A stretch of DNA of 64,000 nt, taken from NCBI RefSeq assembly GCF_040869045.1, contig NC_090319.1, positions 338,252,302 through 338,316,301 on the forward strand, given 5' to 3'. Made by a program: the position numbers and the translations under genes. This stretch comes from Eurosta solidaginis. Taxonomy: Eukaryota > Arthropoda > Insecta > Diptera > Tephritidae. Every line of letters starts with the position of its first letter. Position 1 is the stretch's first letter. The notes beneath the pieces were generated by a model that worked only from the letters and a program-made list of their open reading frames with translations, was not told the origin of the DNA and ran no database searches. This document shows, one piece after another, positions 9,512 through 21,166 of this stretch.

Positions 9512-12189
9512 TTATTATTAGTATTTTCTTCTTTAGAGTAAAATTATTATTTTCATCGATTTCTTCTACCTTATAGGGTATTACTAAAATAATTATTTTT
9601 TTTGTCAGGTTATTAATAAAATAATTTTCCTATCGGTATTTTATATTCTGCAGGGTTATAGAATTATTTTTCCTATTGATGCTTTCTATTCCGCAGGTCA
9701 TCAATAAAATTATTTTTCTTATTGATATTTTCTATTCCGCAGGTCATTAATAAAATTACTTTTCCTATTCTACAGGGTTATTAATAACATTATTTTCCTA
9801 TCGTTATTTTATATTCTACAGGGCCCTGTATGTATGTCTACTATTTACCTTATGACCTCTCTAAAAGGCGAGGTTTTCCTAGATGAAACTGGTCAAACTT
9901 ATATTTATATTTTTAAAACATAATGAAGATTAATGATTTGGTTTATCTTATCATCGACTAAGTATAGGAGATTTAGTTTTCCTTACCTTGACTATTTCTA
10001 TTAAACAAAGCTTTATAGAATAGGATGATGGTTACAGTCATCATTTGCTGAAAATTGACATTTTTCTAAAAAGCGGGATCTTTGAGCGTATGATATACAG
10101 TAGATTGGGTAAATTCAGTTGCTGCTAGCGCAAGAAGTAGTTATATATAGTGATAAGTGGTTAAACAAAAGGGTACAGTGGATGCAAATATTTTTCATAT
10201 TTTTGCTTATACCATTTTTCATATTTTCCAGCAATATTTTTATTAAATCTTATGTGTCATGCGATTTTCTGGGTGGCCTTCCCAGATGGGATCGTCATGA
10301 TATTTATGAAGAACTTCTTTAATTTCTGTCGACATTTGTCACATGCATAACTTCTGGTGTTAATGCAAATATTAGATCTTTGAGAAATGGGTACCTATTT
10401 TTTTATTTTTAAATATGCTTACTCGAGTATTCATTATTCTTGACCAATTTGTCTCCTAAGGGACAACTGTCTTTTTCTCTTACAAGTCCTAGATTGCCGG
10501 CATTTTTAAGCCTGGTTGAATATTGTTCTAAGTCAATAACTTCCTCAACAATCTGGTTGCTTGTATTACGCTAAAATTTTTCTATCCTTTTGGATGAAAG
10601 CGAGCGTGACATGTCTAATTGCAAATTTATTTATTAAGCTCTTTATTTATAATAAGGTTCTCTTTGTGACTTTTTATTTTCTTCATTCTGGCTGGTTTTG
10701 AAATTTCCGATCTTGTGGTAACTTTAGGTATTTTGCATATTTCCACTTACGTAAGGTTTTTAGTCAAGCCTTATGTTGCGAGAGGTTTGTGGTGTAAATC
10801 TTCTACTTTGACAGCTACTACTGTAAATTAGCAAATTCATGAACTTAGACAGTGCATGAAGCTGTCTTAATAAATTCTTCTATTGAGTGAGGCATTTTGC
10901 AGTGATTCATTTGTAATATTTACTGTTCTTATCGAAATTGTGTTGAATTTCGTTGATTTAAGGTGCTAAATTTGAATATTATATCAATAGCACGATTCCG
11001 CAGGTTGAAACTGCTAGCCAAACTTCTGAAATGTTTGGGTTAATTTTTGGCTCTGGTTCAGCTGGTGGTTTATATTTTAATATTCTATTCTCTGATGTTT
11101 CAGAGTTTATTTTTCCTACCTCGTAACCAGCTATGGGGTTAACTTTTGTCCATGAAGACATTTTAAAGAGATGATATGATTGAAAGAGAAAATTTAAGAG
11201 AAATTAGAAATTTATTCCTGTTTCTTTGGGGGTGGGGGAAAAATGCTAATTTATGCTTATTTCTTTGTTTTTTAAGTTTATTATATTAAGCATTCCTTTT
11301 TACTTTTAGTATTTTTTTCTTATTTAGTTAGCATTATAAGTTATTATTTAAAAGGTTTATTTCTAAAAATGTTTGTTCTTGAAGAAAAATATGTTCAATT
11401 TAACATATTTGACATTTCTAATTTTTCTTACAAAATCTTCTAAAAAAAATGTTTCTTTTTCAAATCATGAATAGTTAAATACATGTTAATTTTTCTTGTT
11501 TAATTATTAAAAATTAATTCCTATGCTATTTTCTTTTTTTATCATTTTGTTTTCTATGCCATTTTGGGATAAACAAATTTTTTTTTTTTATTTAGTAAAC
11601 AATTTTTTCCATATTTAAGGAGTTTTATGAAAACGACCTAAGGCACATGACTTTCATTTTGTATGTCCTCTTCTGGGAACATAGCTTAAAAATTAGTGAA
11701 AAAAGGTTTTTACAGCAGAAATTTGAATTTTTGCTTGTCAATAGGCAGCCGTTAGGTTGCCCGAATATTTTCCTGCCTAACAAAAATTTTTAAATTGTTA
11801 AAACTAATCTAATATACGTATTATACTTAAGTTGCCAGTTTATTCCTAATGCGGTCAGTTCCTTCCAAGATAATATCAATATTTTTACTGGTCATATCCA
11901 CTGCTCCTGCATCAGTTCGATTATAAAGCCCATAAATTGCTAAATGGTGTCATTCTTGAGTGCTTCAAATTGGTCATATCCACTGCTCCTGCATCAGTTC
12001 GATTATAAAGGCCGTGAATTATCATAAAAATTGCTAAATGGCGTCATTTTTGAGTGCTCCGAATTTAATTCATCGAAAACATTATTTGCTTCTTTTACAA
12101 GGCTCAGGCTGTAATCAGCCACTAAAATCCTTGCCAGCTATGAAATTAGGCTGAAAATTCAGCCAGTAGAATCATAGGCATGATCGCCA
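9512..12189 (-). repeat. LARD internal region, copy 1, remainder
   Basis: Resumes exactly where 3813 left off when compared with copy 2 (12890 onward). It contains a degenerate ~55-bp tandem repeat (9580-9830, phrase attaataaaattattttycttatt), a short conserved frame at 10979-11161 (minus), and a two-copy ~95-bp repeat (11893-12065, phrase catatccactgctcctgcatc). It ends with ggcatgatcgcca, whose reverse complement TGGCGATCATGCC is the primer-binding site copy. Confidence 0.8.
10979..11161 (-). CDS. Short conserved frame in LARD internal region, copy 1
   Basis: A 60-codon frame starting MSSWTKVNPIAGYEVG occurs in both internal copies (here and at 14433-14615) with only two residue changes (E to D, T to I). 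It starts about 1.0-1.1 kb downstream of the primer-binding site in the element's own orientation, where gag would begin in an autonomous relative. It may be a remnant of a gag N-terminus, but there is no recognisable gag motif, and two recent copies would look conserved in any case. Confidence 0.25.
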   Translation of the reverse strand: MSSWTKVNPIAGYEVGKINSETSENRILKYKPPAEPEPKINPNISEVWLAVSTCGIVLLI

Positions 12190-12645
12190 TGTAAAATATT
12201 AAAATGCAATAAAAAGTGTTGTGACCTTAATGAGTGATTTCTGAATGAATGAATGTCTCTTTATTCAAATATTTCAGCTTATTTCTATTAAATTATTCTA
12301 AACATATTCTTACATACATACAGCCTACATACTTACATGCATATCTACCTTAAGCATACATACTTACATACCTACATACAACTCGATACAAAATATGTAC
12401 CTACACATCTGTGTTGAGCTGTGACTTCTCTGGGAAGTGCAATGTTTGCAAATTTGCTAGAATTCAAATTTGTTTGGTTGTGTATTGTACACACACCTAT
12501 ATTAAATCGTGTGAATGGCTATGTCAGCAATAATTATCAAATGCATATTTATGTGTTGATGAACATTTAGACTATTTTTGTAGCAGGGTAGCATATTAGA
12601 CTGATTTAAATATTTGGGATTAAACTGTTGGCTGTTTACACTGCA
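12190..12645 (-). repeat. LTR 2 of tandem LARD-like element (shared middle LTR)
   Basis: Starts TGTAAAATATT and ends TTACACTGCA on the plus strand, giving TG..CA ends in the element's minus orientation. It serves as 5' LTR of copy 1 and 3' LTR of copy 2. A primer-binding-like TGGCGATCATGCC (minus strand) abuts it at 12177-12189. Confidence 0.85.
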
Positions 12646-14432
12646 TCTCCCGCTTTTTTTTAGAATGCTTATGCATTTGGAGAATGCATGAGTGTTCTAT
12701 TTTTATAAATTAATTCTACTTTTGTATTTTATGTTTGTAGGTTGAAAATTTTCTTATTCTAATAATTTAAGTCTATTTTTGTGTATTTTTATTTTCTTAT
12801 TATTTATGATATTGCTATTCTCTATGTTACTGAGAAATTTTTGCTTATCCTCATTTCCTATTCTAGATGGGATTAAAGTGTCATTATTTTTATTATTAGT
12901 ATTTTCTTCTTTATAGGGTATTAGAGTAAAATTATTATTTTCATCGATTTCTTCTACCATATAGGGTATTACTAAAATAATTTTTCCTATTGATATTTTT
13001 TTTTTTGTTTTTTTTTTCAGGTTATTAATAAAATAATTTTCCTATCGGTATTTTATATTCTGCAGGGTTATAGAATTACTTTTCCTATTGATGCTTTCTA
13101 TTCCGCAGGTTATCAATAAAATTATTTTTCTTATTGATATTTTCTATTCCGCAGGTCATTAATAAAATTACTTTTCCTATTCTACAGGGTTATTAATAAC
13201 ATTATTTTCCTATCGGTATTTTATATTCTACAGGGCCCTGTATGTATGTCTACTATTTACCTTATGACCTCTCTAAAAGGCGAGGTTTTCCTAGATGAAA
13301 CAGGTCAAACTTATATTTATATTTTTAAAACATAATGAAGATTAATGATTTGGTTTATCTTATCGACTAAATATAGGAGATTTAGTTTTCCTTACCTTGG
13401 CTATTTCTATTAAACAAAGCTTTATAGAATAGGATGATGGTTACAGTCATCATTTGCTGAAAATTGACATTTTTCTAAAAAGCGGGATCTTTGAGCGTAT
13501 GATATACAGTAGATTGGGTAAATTCAGTTGCTGCTAGCGCAAGAAGTAGTTATATATAGTGATAAGTGGTTAAACAAAAGGGTACAGTGGATGCAAATAT
13601 TTTTCATATCTTATACCATTTTTCATATTTTTCTAGAGCAAGAAGTAGTTATATAGTGATAAGTGGTTAAACCAAAGGGTACAGTGGATGCAAACATTTT
13701 TCATATCTCTTCTCATACCATTTTTCATATTTTCCAGCAATATTTTTATTAAATCTTATGTGTCATGCGATTTTCTGGGTGGCCTTCCCAGATGGGATCG
13801 TCATGATATTTATGAAGAACTTCTTTAATTTCTGTCGACATTTGTCACATGCATAACTTCTGGTGTTAATGCAAATATTAGATCTTTGAGAACATGGGTC
13901 CCTTTTTTTTTATTTTTAAATATGCTTACTCGAGTATTCATTATAGATTGCCGGCATTTTTAAGCCTGGTTGAATATTGTTCTAAGTCAATAACTTCCTC
14001 AGCAATCTGGTTGCTTGTATTACGCTACAATTTTTCTATCCTTTTGGATGAAAGCGAGCGTGACATGTCTAATTGCAAATTTATTTATTAAGCTCTTTAT
14101 TTATAATAAGGTTCTCTTTGTGACTTTTTATTTTCTTCATTCTGGCTGGTTTTGAAATTTCCGATCTTGTGGTAACTTTAGGTATTTTGCATATTTCCAC
14201 TTACGTAAGGTTTTTAGTCAAGCCTTATGTTGCGAGAGGTTTGTGGTGTAAATCTTCTACTTTGACAGCTACTACTGTAAATTAGCAAATTCATGAACTT
14301 AGACAGTGCATGAAGCTGTCTTAATAAATTCTTCTATTGAGTGAGGCATTTTGCAGTGATTCATTTGTAATATTTACTGTTCTTATCGAAATTGTGTTGA
14401 ATTTCGTTGATCTAAGGTGCTAAATTTGAATA

Positions 14433-14615
14433 TTATATCAATAGCACGATTCCGCAGATTGAAACTGCTAGCCAAACATCTGAAATGTTTGGGTTAATTT
14501 TTGGCTCTGGTTCAGCTGGTGGTTTATATTTTAATATTCTATTCTCTGATGTTTCAGAGTTTATTTTTCCTACCTCGTAACCAGCTATGGGGTTAACTTT
14601 TGTCCACGAAGACAT
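14433..14615 (-). CDS. Short conserved frame in LARD internal region, copy 2
   Basis: Same 60-codon frame as in copy 1, ending in a hydrophobic stretch VWLAVSICGIVLLI. No homologous domain recognised. The stop lies directly after the hydrophobic stretch in both copies. Confidence 0.25.
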   Translation of the reverse strand: MSSWTKVNPIAGYEVGKINSETSENRILKYKPPAEPEPKINPNISDVWLAVSICGIVLLI

Positions 14616-15730
14616 TTTAAAGAGATGATATGATTGAAAGAGAAAATTAAAGAGAAATTAGAAATTTGTTCCTGTTTCTTTGGGGGTGGGCGAAAAATGC
14701 TAATTTATGCTTATTTCTTTGTTTTTTATGTTTATTATATTAAGCATTCCTTTTTACTTTTATTATTTTTTTCTTATTTAGTTAGCATTATGAGTTATTA
14801 TTTAAAAGGTTTATTTCTAAAAATGTTTGTTCTTGAAGAAAAATATGTTCAATTTAACATATTTGACATTTCTAATTTTTCTTACAAAATCTTCTAAAAA
14901 AAATGTTTCTTTTTCAAATCATGAATAGTTAAATACATGTTAATTTTTCTTGTTTAATTATTAAAAATTAATTCCTATGCTATTTTCTTTTTTTTTTTCA
15001 TTTTGTTTTCTATGCCATTTTGGGCTTAAACAAATTTTTTTTTTTTTTTGTTTTAGTAAACAATTTTTTCCATATTTAAGGAGTTTTATGAAAACGACCT
15101 AAGGCACTTGACTTTCATTTTGTATGTCCTCTTCTGGGAACATAGCTTAAAAATTAGTGAAAAAAGGTTTTTACAGCAGAAATTTGAATTTTTGCTTGTC
15201 AATAGGCAGCCGTTAGGTTGCCCGAATATTTTCCTGCCTAACAAAAATTTTTAAATTGTTAAAACTAATCTAATATACGTATTATACTTAAGTTGCCAGT
15301 TTATTCCTAATGCGGTCAGTTCCTTCCAAGATAATATCAATATTTTTACTGGTCATATCCACTGCTCCTGCATCATTTCGATTATAAAGCCCGTAAGTTA
15401 TCATAAAAATTGCTAAATGGCGTCATTTTTGAGTGCTCCCAATTGTTCGTATTCACTGCTCCTGCATCAGTTCGATTATAAAGCCCATAAATTGCTAAAT
15501 GGTGTCATTCTTGAGTACTTCAAATTAGTCATATCCACTGCTCCTGCATCAGTTCGATTATAAAGGCCGTGAATTATCATAAAAATTGCTAAATGGCGTC
15601 ATTTTTGAGTGCTCCGAATTTAATTCATCGAAAACATTATTTGCTTCTTTTACAAGGCTTAGGCTATAATCAGCCACTAAAGTCCTTGCCAGCTATGAAA
15701 TTAGGCTGAAAATTCAGCCAGTAGAATCAT

Positions 15731-15744
15731 AGGAAGGATCGCCA
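15731..15744 (-). promoter_or_regulatory. Primer-binding site of LARD-like element
   Basis: Reverse complement reads TGGCGATCCTTCCT directly inside the 5' LTR. It resembles TGGCGATCCTGCCA found next to the unrelated-looking LTR at 46167-46180; that consensus would pair with a tRNA 3' end ..TGGCAGGATCGCCA, which I recall as insect tRNA-Arg. The tRNA identity is from memory. Confidence 0.55.
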
Positions 15745-16200
15745 TGTAAAATATTAAAATGCAATAAAAAGTGTTGTGACCTTAATGAGTGAATTCTGAA
15801 TGAATGAATGTCTCTTTATTTAAATATTTCACCTTATTTATATTAAATTATTCTAAACATATTCTTACATACATACAGCATACATACTTACATGCATATC
15901 TACCTTAAGCATACATACTTACATACCTACATACAACTCGATACAAAATATGTACCTACACATCTGTGCTGAGCTGTGACTTCTATGGGAAGTGCAATGT
16001 TTGCAAATTTGCTAGAATTCAAATTTGTTTGGTTGTGTATTGTACACACACCTGTATTAAATCGTGTGAATGGCTATGTCAGCAATAATTATCAAATGCA
16101 TATTTATGTGTTGATGAACATTTAGACTATTTTTGTATCAGGGTAGCATATTAGACTGATTTAAATATTTGGGATTAAATTGTTGGCTGTTGACACTACA
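15745..16200 (-). repeat. LTR 3 of tandem LARD-like element
   Basis: 5' LTR of the array in minus orientation, starting TGTAGTGTCAAC. It differs from LTR 2 by scattered substitutions (for example ttgaca versus tttaca). The ATGG duplication follows at 16201-16204. Confidence 0.82.
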
Positions 16201-16204
16201 ATGG

Positions 16205-16520
16205 CTCTCCTGAAAATTTAAGTTTTTTGAGCTATTTGTTTTTGAGAATCGGTGAAATTGCTTTTTTGTTTATGGCTCAATCTCTTCAATAACCAGCTGG
16301 ACGATGGACGCTGTAAAGTGTTATCTTTATGTTCTAAAATATTCAAGCGAATATAATTTAGTAGTATGAATTGTTGCATATGTATATATCCTGCATTCGC
16401 GTAGTGTGAGGGGCCGGTAGGGGGGCATTGTGTTCAAACTAAAAGTTGTGGTGATGAAAAGCGATCTACATAAGTAACAGAAGCTTAGTACTTCAAAAGT
16501 AGTGTTAATGATAGCAAAAC
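16205..16520. other. Unannotated spacer
   Basis: No gene seen. It lies between the LTR array and the presumed terminal repeat of the hAT remnant at 16521. Confidence 0.4.
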
Positions 16521-17404
16521 TCAGTGGCCGATTTACGGGGGGTTTTCGGCATCTCAAGCTTAATAATTACAAAATTGAAGAAGATGGTGTAGATGTGAGG
16601 TATTTTCCGTACCTTTTTTATAACATGAAAATTGGTTCGTAGCCAAAATCGGTCAGTAAAATATGGCTGTATATTCAAGCTTTAAACACATACAGCATAA
16701 AGAAACTAATTTTTTCCATAACTATTTCCCAACAATCGCCTAGGTTTTTTGAAAAACTCTTCTAGTACTTAGTTTACAGAAAGTGGTATATCAATATGGA
16801 TATTCAATGAAGCGAGTCCATTCAAACGCTCTTGATTGATTGTACTCCGCAAATATGATTTTAACTTATTGAGGGCAGAAATGTGCGTTCTGGTGTTGCT
16901 GTCGAAACTGGTAGAACGGCTAATATGCCCAATATCTTATTTACATAAAGCATTTGGATTCACCATCGAAAAAATAAGATAAATAAGAAATATATCATAC
17001 ACATTTTGTAGGTAATCATCAAAATTGTACCCACCTCAAGTGCATCAAACACGTTTTTAAAATTCTGACCATCGATTCGCCTTATCCACATTTTGACTTC
17101 CATTGCAAACTCGGTTTTGGAACAGTTCACAACAGTTTCATAAAATTCATGCAGTTTATTGGATTTTTCAGCGTTGTATTCATTTTTGGGGAACAAAACA
17201 CCGAAATTTTCAATTGGTTAGTGTTTCATGTAACGGCCCTTGATATGAGTAATGAATGCATCAAGGAATGGAATATAGAATGCGATTCTATAATAATCTT
17301 CGACGCTCTCAGTATCAACGTTGCATCTATTTAATTGATGTTTACTGATACGTGGTTTCTTGTGTAGCGCATTATGTAGCTTATCCAACACAATTGTCAA
17401 CCTC

Positions 17405-17668
17405 ACCTACCCTTGGCGAATCCTGTTTCATTAACAGCAGAGACTCTGGCGACCCCAAACTCCTGATGGATCAAGAGGGTGGGAGGGCGGTATGGCCTAG
17501 AAGGTTTCATGTGGTCATAACAAATCGTTTCCCGAGATGGACGGGTTGGTACCTTTATTGGGCTTGTTTGCCGGAACGTACCGGATCTGCATCCGGCAAA
17601 GGACCATCAACATCGATAAAACTCCCCAAGGCCTTTGGGGAGTGTCCTTATCGCTACAACAACAACAG
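17405..17668 (+). mobile_element. CAA-tailed short retroposon (SINE or LINE 3' end)
   Basis: A GC-richer block beginning cctcacctacccttggcgaa and ending in a (CAA) tail, ctacaacaacaacagc, inserted between two parts of the hAT frame. The tail suggests target-primed reverse transcription. It contains paired sequences such as ccggatctgcatccgg and ctccccaaggcctttggggag that could fold near the 3' end. I recognise it as a repeat common in tephritids but cannot assign it to a named family. Confidence 0.6.
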
Positions 17669-17870
17669 CATCGTTTGGAATATAGAAATAGAAATAGCAG
17701 CTTGAAACTGAGAAGCTTGTGCTGAAGTTTTGTCGTTTTTCCCTTCTGCTATCTCTTCAAAGGCTTCGAATATTGCTGGTTGAAGTTCAATGTAAGTGGA
17801 TACCGTTTCATGATATTGGCCCATCTTGTTGGGCAGACGCTTTGTAATTTTTGTCATCGACTTTCTTTTT

Positions 17871-18793
17871 ATACCCAGCTGTACTTGTACACAGGGTATT
17901 ATAACTTTGATTGGATAACGGTTGGTTGTACAGGTATAAAGGAATCGAGATAGATATAGACTTCCATATATCAAAATCATCAGTATCGAAAAAAAAAAAT
18001 TGATTGAGCCATGTCCGTCCGTCCATCCGTCTGTCCGTTAACACGATAACTTGAGTAAGAATTGAGATATCTTCACCAAATTTGGTACACGAGCTTATCT
18101 GTACTCAGAATAGATTGGTATTAAAAAGGAACGAAATCGGATGACAACCACCCCCACTTTTTAATATAACATTTTGGAAAACACAAAAAACCTGATTATT
18201 TAGTAAATAATACACCTAGAAATTTGACGCGTGGACTGACATTGAGACTTTCTATACAAATTTGAAAAAAATATTTAATATGGGTGTGGTACCGCCCACT
18301 TGTGATAAAATCAATTTTACAAGTATATTAATCATAAATCAAAAATGGTTTAACCTATCGTAACAAAATTCGGCAGAGAGGTTGCGTTTAATATAGGGAA
18401 TGTTTTGGAGAAAAATTAACGAAATCGGTTAAGGACCACGTCCACTTTTATATAAAATATTTTTAAAAGGGTCGTGGACGAATAAAATAAGCGATATCTT
18501 TGCAAAAAGAGCTTTATATCAATGGTATTTCATTTCCCAAGTGGATTCATAAAAATAAATAGGAAAAACTTCAAATCTAAAAAAATGGGCCTGGCACCGC
18601 CCCTTTTATGACCAAGCAATTTTCTGTTTCGGGGGCCGAAGAAAAATTAGTTTAGAATAGAACCTATATGTATTTGTATTATTGCGCTGCCTTGTAACAC
18701 TACTAAGCACACAAAACAAACAACAACAGCATTTCAAGTGTATAGCTGGGTATGTAATGTTCGGTTTCGCGCGAACTTAGACTTCCTTACTTG
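17871..18793 (+). mobile_element. Helentron-like element, subfamily 2, short complete copy
   Basis: Begins ATACCCAGCTGTA after a T run and carries the near-reverse complement TATAGCTGGGTAT before the 3' hairpin (GTTCG..CGAAC), then CTTACTTG and TT. The body keeps the shared start (gattggataacggttggttg, (TCCG)n, cacgataacttgag) but differs from subfamily 1 downstream and has no 128-bp array, so it is only 923 bp. No protein-coding region. Confidence 0.75.
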
Positions 18794-18880
18794 TTGCATA
18801 ATCGAAATTTTTTTCTAGAGAACGTTTTGCCTTTTTGGCCATCGGTAAAAATCAAAATAAATGCACCCTGTCTACATCTT

Positions 18881-19574
18881 GTTACAATCAAATATACGAC
18901 ATAAAATAATGAAGTAAAGTACTATACGTATATATGTACTATGCACAACAGTTTATAAGTATTTGCTGCATTGCATAAAAATTTCGCAGGAGTGCCAAAA
19001 GAATACAAAAAGCAAAAAAACACAGAGTACCTATATAGTAAATGATGTGAACTAAATTAAAATGAAAATATGTCTATGGCAGCTACGAAAGCAAAGACAA
19101 CAACTGCGATGACAACTAACCAGTGTAATAAATGCAACAAAGATAGAACCAGTGTCTGCAGATATGCGTTCTTATGATTACTCTGGCATATGCTAAAAAA
19201 AGGAAATTTTATAATATATATGCTATATAAAAATAGACACATATTATATAAATATTATTGTGATACTACTATGAGTATGCAGACTTCAAAGGAAGAAAAC
19301 TGCTGGTAGCTCACTTTTTATATAAATTACTTTTTTTTGTTCCGTATAAAGGCAGTCTACCGCCCAGGGAAATCAGTCAACGAACTTTAGTGCTATGATG
19401 TATGGCACTATCAAGCGATCGAAATATATACGTACATAATCAAGCTATAATTGCACTTACGAATCGAATATACACAAATGTACTTTTTAGAGCATAAATA
19501 TACACTAAGGACTAATTACAATCATTTGATCTAGTTTAAACTGATCATAACAATAAGTTACGGTAAAAGTATAA
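18881..19574. other. Unannotated AT-rich spacer
   Basis: No supported gene; open frames are short and of low-complexity composition. No repeat partner in the window was noticed. Confidence 0.4.
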
Positions 19575-19578
19575 ATAT

Positions 19579-20039
19579 TGCAACGAATTTCGGGAAACTC
19601 CGCTTATTTTACACCTTCTACAAACATTCGTATCGGTAAATTGTTGAATAAATAACTCCAATAATCAATAATGCAAATTGGTCTTTATTAGAGTACATCA
19701 TAATAATACTTATACTTCACAACCAATTGCGTGTTTAAATCAAAATAAATACTGACTATTCAGCTTCTGCTGCTTTTATACTCTCTGCCCAAATGTCTAG
19801 ACGTTTCTTCTTCTAGAATCCTCTACCTGGTCACCAGCCATACGCGCGTGCATTTGTAGTGTGTAACCATATGCGTGTGTATATGTGAGAACTACTTCGC
19901 TGATGATGACATGCGTTTGTGAGTATCTCTGTGCTGCTTGTATGTGTGTGTGTACATAATGATTAATGTGTTTATGTATCTTGCTTGAATGTTCTTGTGC
20001 CTTTATTTAATAACACTAGAGATGGTAATATTCGTCACA
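19579..20039 (-). mobile_element. Solo LTR (Ty3/gypsy-like) with ATAT target duplication
   Basis: On the minus strand it runs TGTGACGAAT ... TTCGTTGCA, with short inverted ends. ATAT lies directly on both sides (19575-19578 and 20040-20043). Near the 3' end it contains attggagttatttattcaac, also present in the solo LTR at 53634-54193, so the two belong to related families. No internal sequence remains, consistent with LTR-LTR recombination. Confidence 0.8.
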
Positions 20040-20248
20040 ATATATTTGATTTGGTTTATGGTCACTGCTTAAGTTTTGCCCTTATGATCGCATACATACA
20101 AAACACATGTAGTTAATAAACACCGTGAAAGGAGCTCCCCATAATATACTCGATTTATTACACCGTTAGCAAAGATGTCAAAAATGTGTTCCCTTCAATG
20201 TCATTTGACACATTAGCATGAAGTAAGTGTATGTATATAGATAGAAGG

Positions 20249-20347
20249 CAGTGGCGGATCCAGGGGGGAGCCAATGGGGGTAAAATTAGCAGAAAAGAGT
20301 CATAATTAATAAACTAGGATGCCTTGGTTTTCATTCTTTCTTTCTGT
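20249..20347 (+). mobile_element. Possible hAT-like terminus
   Basis: The sequence cagtggcggatccagggggg resembles terminal repeats of hAT elements. No partner terminus or transposase frame was found nearby, so this is only a candidate end. A LINE fragment follows immediately. Confidence 0.3.
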
Positions 20348-20955
20348 TATGGTTAAGTTCATATTTATCCAGCAGGCGGAGTGTTGTCACTGTTGATGGT
20401 GAGTCTTCTATTCCCTTCATTGCCTCTTCAGGGGTACCACAGGGGAGTATACTAGGTCCATTATTATTTAATCTTTTTGTTAATGACATTAGCAATTGCT
20501 TTACATTTGCTAAATGTCTCCTTTACGTTGATGACCTAAATTGTTCTCAATTATTAAGTCGCCTAATGATACACTGAAATTCCAAAATGACATTACCAAG
20601 CTACATCTGTTGTGTCTCAAGTCTAATCTGTCTTTAAATGCATCTAAATGCGTTCATGTGACCTATTCTAAGTCATCCAATATACTTCGCTCAACACATA
20701 GTATTTCTAATTGTGAACTTCAATATCTTAGTGAGATTAAGGACCTTGGGGTTATATTTGATAGCAAGTTTTCTTCAGTAGTTATATTAGCCACGTTACC
20801 TCTAAATCTTACTCAATGCTGGGTTTTGTTAGGCGCAATTCCGCGAAGTTCTGCGACCCTTATACTTTTAAAGCTCTCTATACTTCTTTTGTCAGGTCTC
20901 ATTTAGAATATGCTGTCTTTATTTGGAGACCTAGTACTATGACAGCTATAAATAG
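20348..20955 (+). pseudogene. LINE reverse transcriptase fragment, 5' part, split by a gypsy element
   Basis: Translation gives reverse-transcriptase blocks in order: YLSSRRSVVTVDG, then ASSGVPQGSILGPLLFN, then the catalytic box YVDD at about 20527, then NLSLNASKCVHVTYS and LQYLSEIKDLGVIFDSKFS. A one-base deletion after YVDDL shifts the frame near 20543, and a second shift lies near 20778. The fragment reads on to HLEYAVFIWRP and stops at the ATAG target site of the gypsy insertion; it resumes in frame at 26670. This is the Jockey/CR1/I-like group of LINEs; the clade is not resolved. It lacks the endonuclease domain and is 5'-truncated. Confidence 0.8.
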
Positions 20956-21166
20956 TGTCACCTTAGTTTGAGCTGCATTTTATTTCATTTTACTTTTGCA
21001 CTGTGGCATCTCTAAATATTTGACATTTTGCTTTATATGTTTCTTTTCACTATGGATATGAATTCCTTTTACATTTTTATTAACCACAGTCAGTCTTGTA
21101 TAAACCTTGAAGAAATAAAAACTTTATATATTTAATCTACATAAATTTATTTGGAACATCCTGACA
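20956..21166 (+). repeat. 5' LTR of gypsy element
   Basis: Starts TGTCACCTTAG and ends CATCCTGACA. It contains gaagaaataaaaac, a likely polyadenylation signal, about 60 bases before its 3' end. Short for a Ty3/gypsy LTR. Confidence 0.92.

Larger units (their letters stand above)
12646..15744 (-). repeat. LARD internal region, copy 2, uninterrupted
   Basis: 3.1 kb of AT-rich DNA without gag-pol coding capacity. It keeps the ~55-bp repeats (13000-13240), a small internal duplication around 13590-13740 (phrase aagaagtagttatat repeated), the 60-codon frame (14433-14615) and three copies of the ~90-bp repeat at 15352-15620. The T run at 12888-12892 is the uninterrupted equivalent of the site that received the Helentron-like pair in copy 1. 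Confidence 0.82.
3121..16200 (-). mobile_element. Tandem non-autonomous LTR element (LARD-like): LTR-internal-LTR-internal-LTR
   Basis: Three near-identical LTRs (3121-3575, 12190-12645, 15745-16200) separate two copies of one internal region. The outermost flanks carry the same 4 bases, ATGG (3117-3120 and 16201-16204), the duplication size usual for Ty3/gypsy elements. In minus orientation each LTR starts TGCAGTGT or TGTAGTGT and ends TTTTACA; a primer-binding site beginning TGGCGATC follows the two complete inner junctions. The internal region (about 3.1 kb without insertions) encodes no gag, protease, reverse transcriptase or integrase, so the element must depend on a helper. The first internal copy is swollen to 8.6 kb by two Helentron-like insertions. 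Confidence 0.8.
16521..18880 (-). pseudogene. hAT-family transposase remnant, interrupted twice
   Basis: Minus-strand translation in changing frames gives C-terminal hAT features. From N to C these are a GQYHETVSTYIELQPAIFEA segment (about 17840-17770), KPRISKHQLNRCNV followed by FYIPFLDAFITHI (17360-17240), and the dimerisation region with LPVSTATPERTF and NKLKSYLRSTINQERLNGLA (about 16920-16800). A one-base frameshift separates the last two blocks, and a stop follows NIHIDIPLSVN. The left edge reads cagtggccgatttacggggg at 16521, plausible as a hAT terminal repeat; no matching right terminus was found. A CAA-tailed retroposon (17405-17668) and a Helentron-like element (17871-18793) sit inside the frame. 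The closest type is the ZMYM1/52K-repressor-like hAT group, by recognition only. Confidence 0.7.

Noticed and set aside
19057..19242. Minus-strand 61-codon hydrophobic frame
   Set aside because: AT-rich composition, no domain, no neighbours; indistinguishable from chance.
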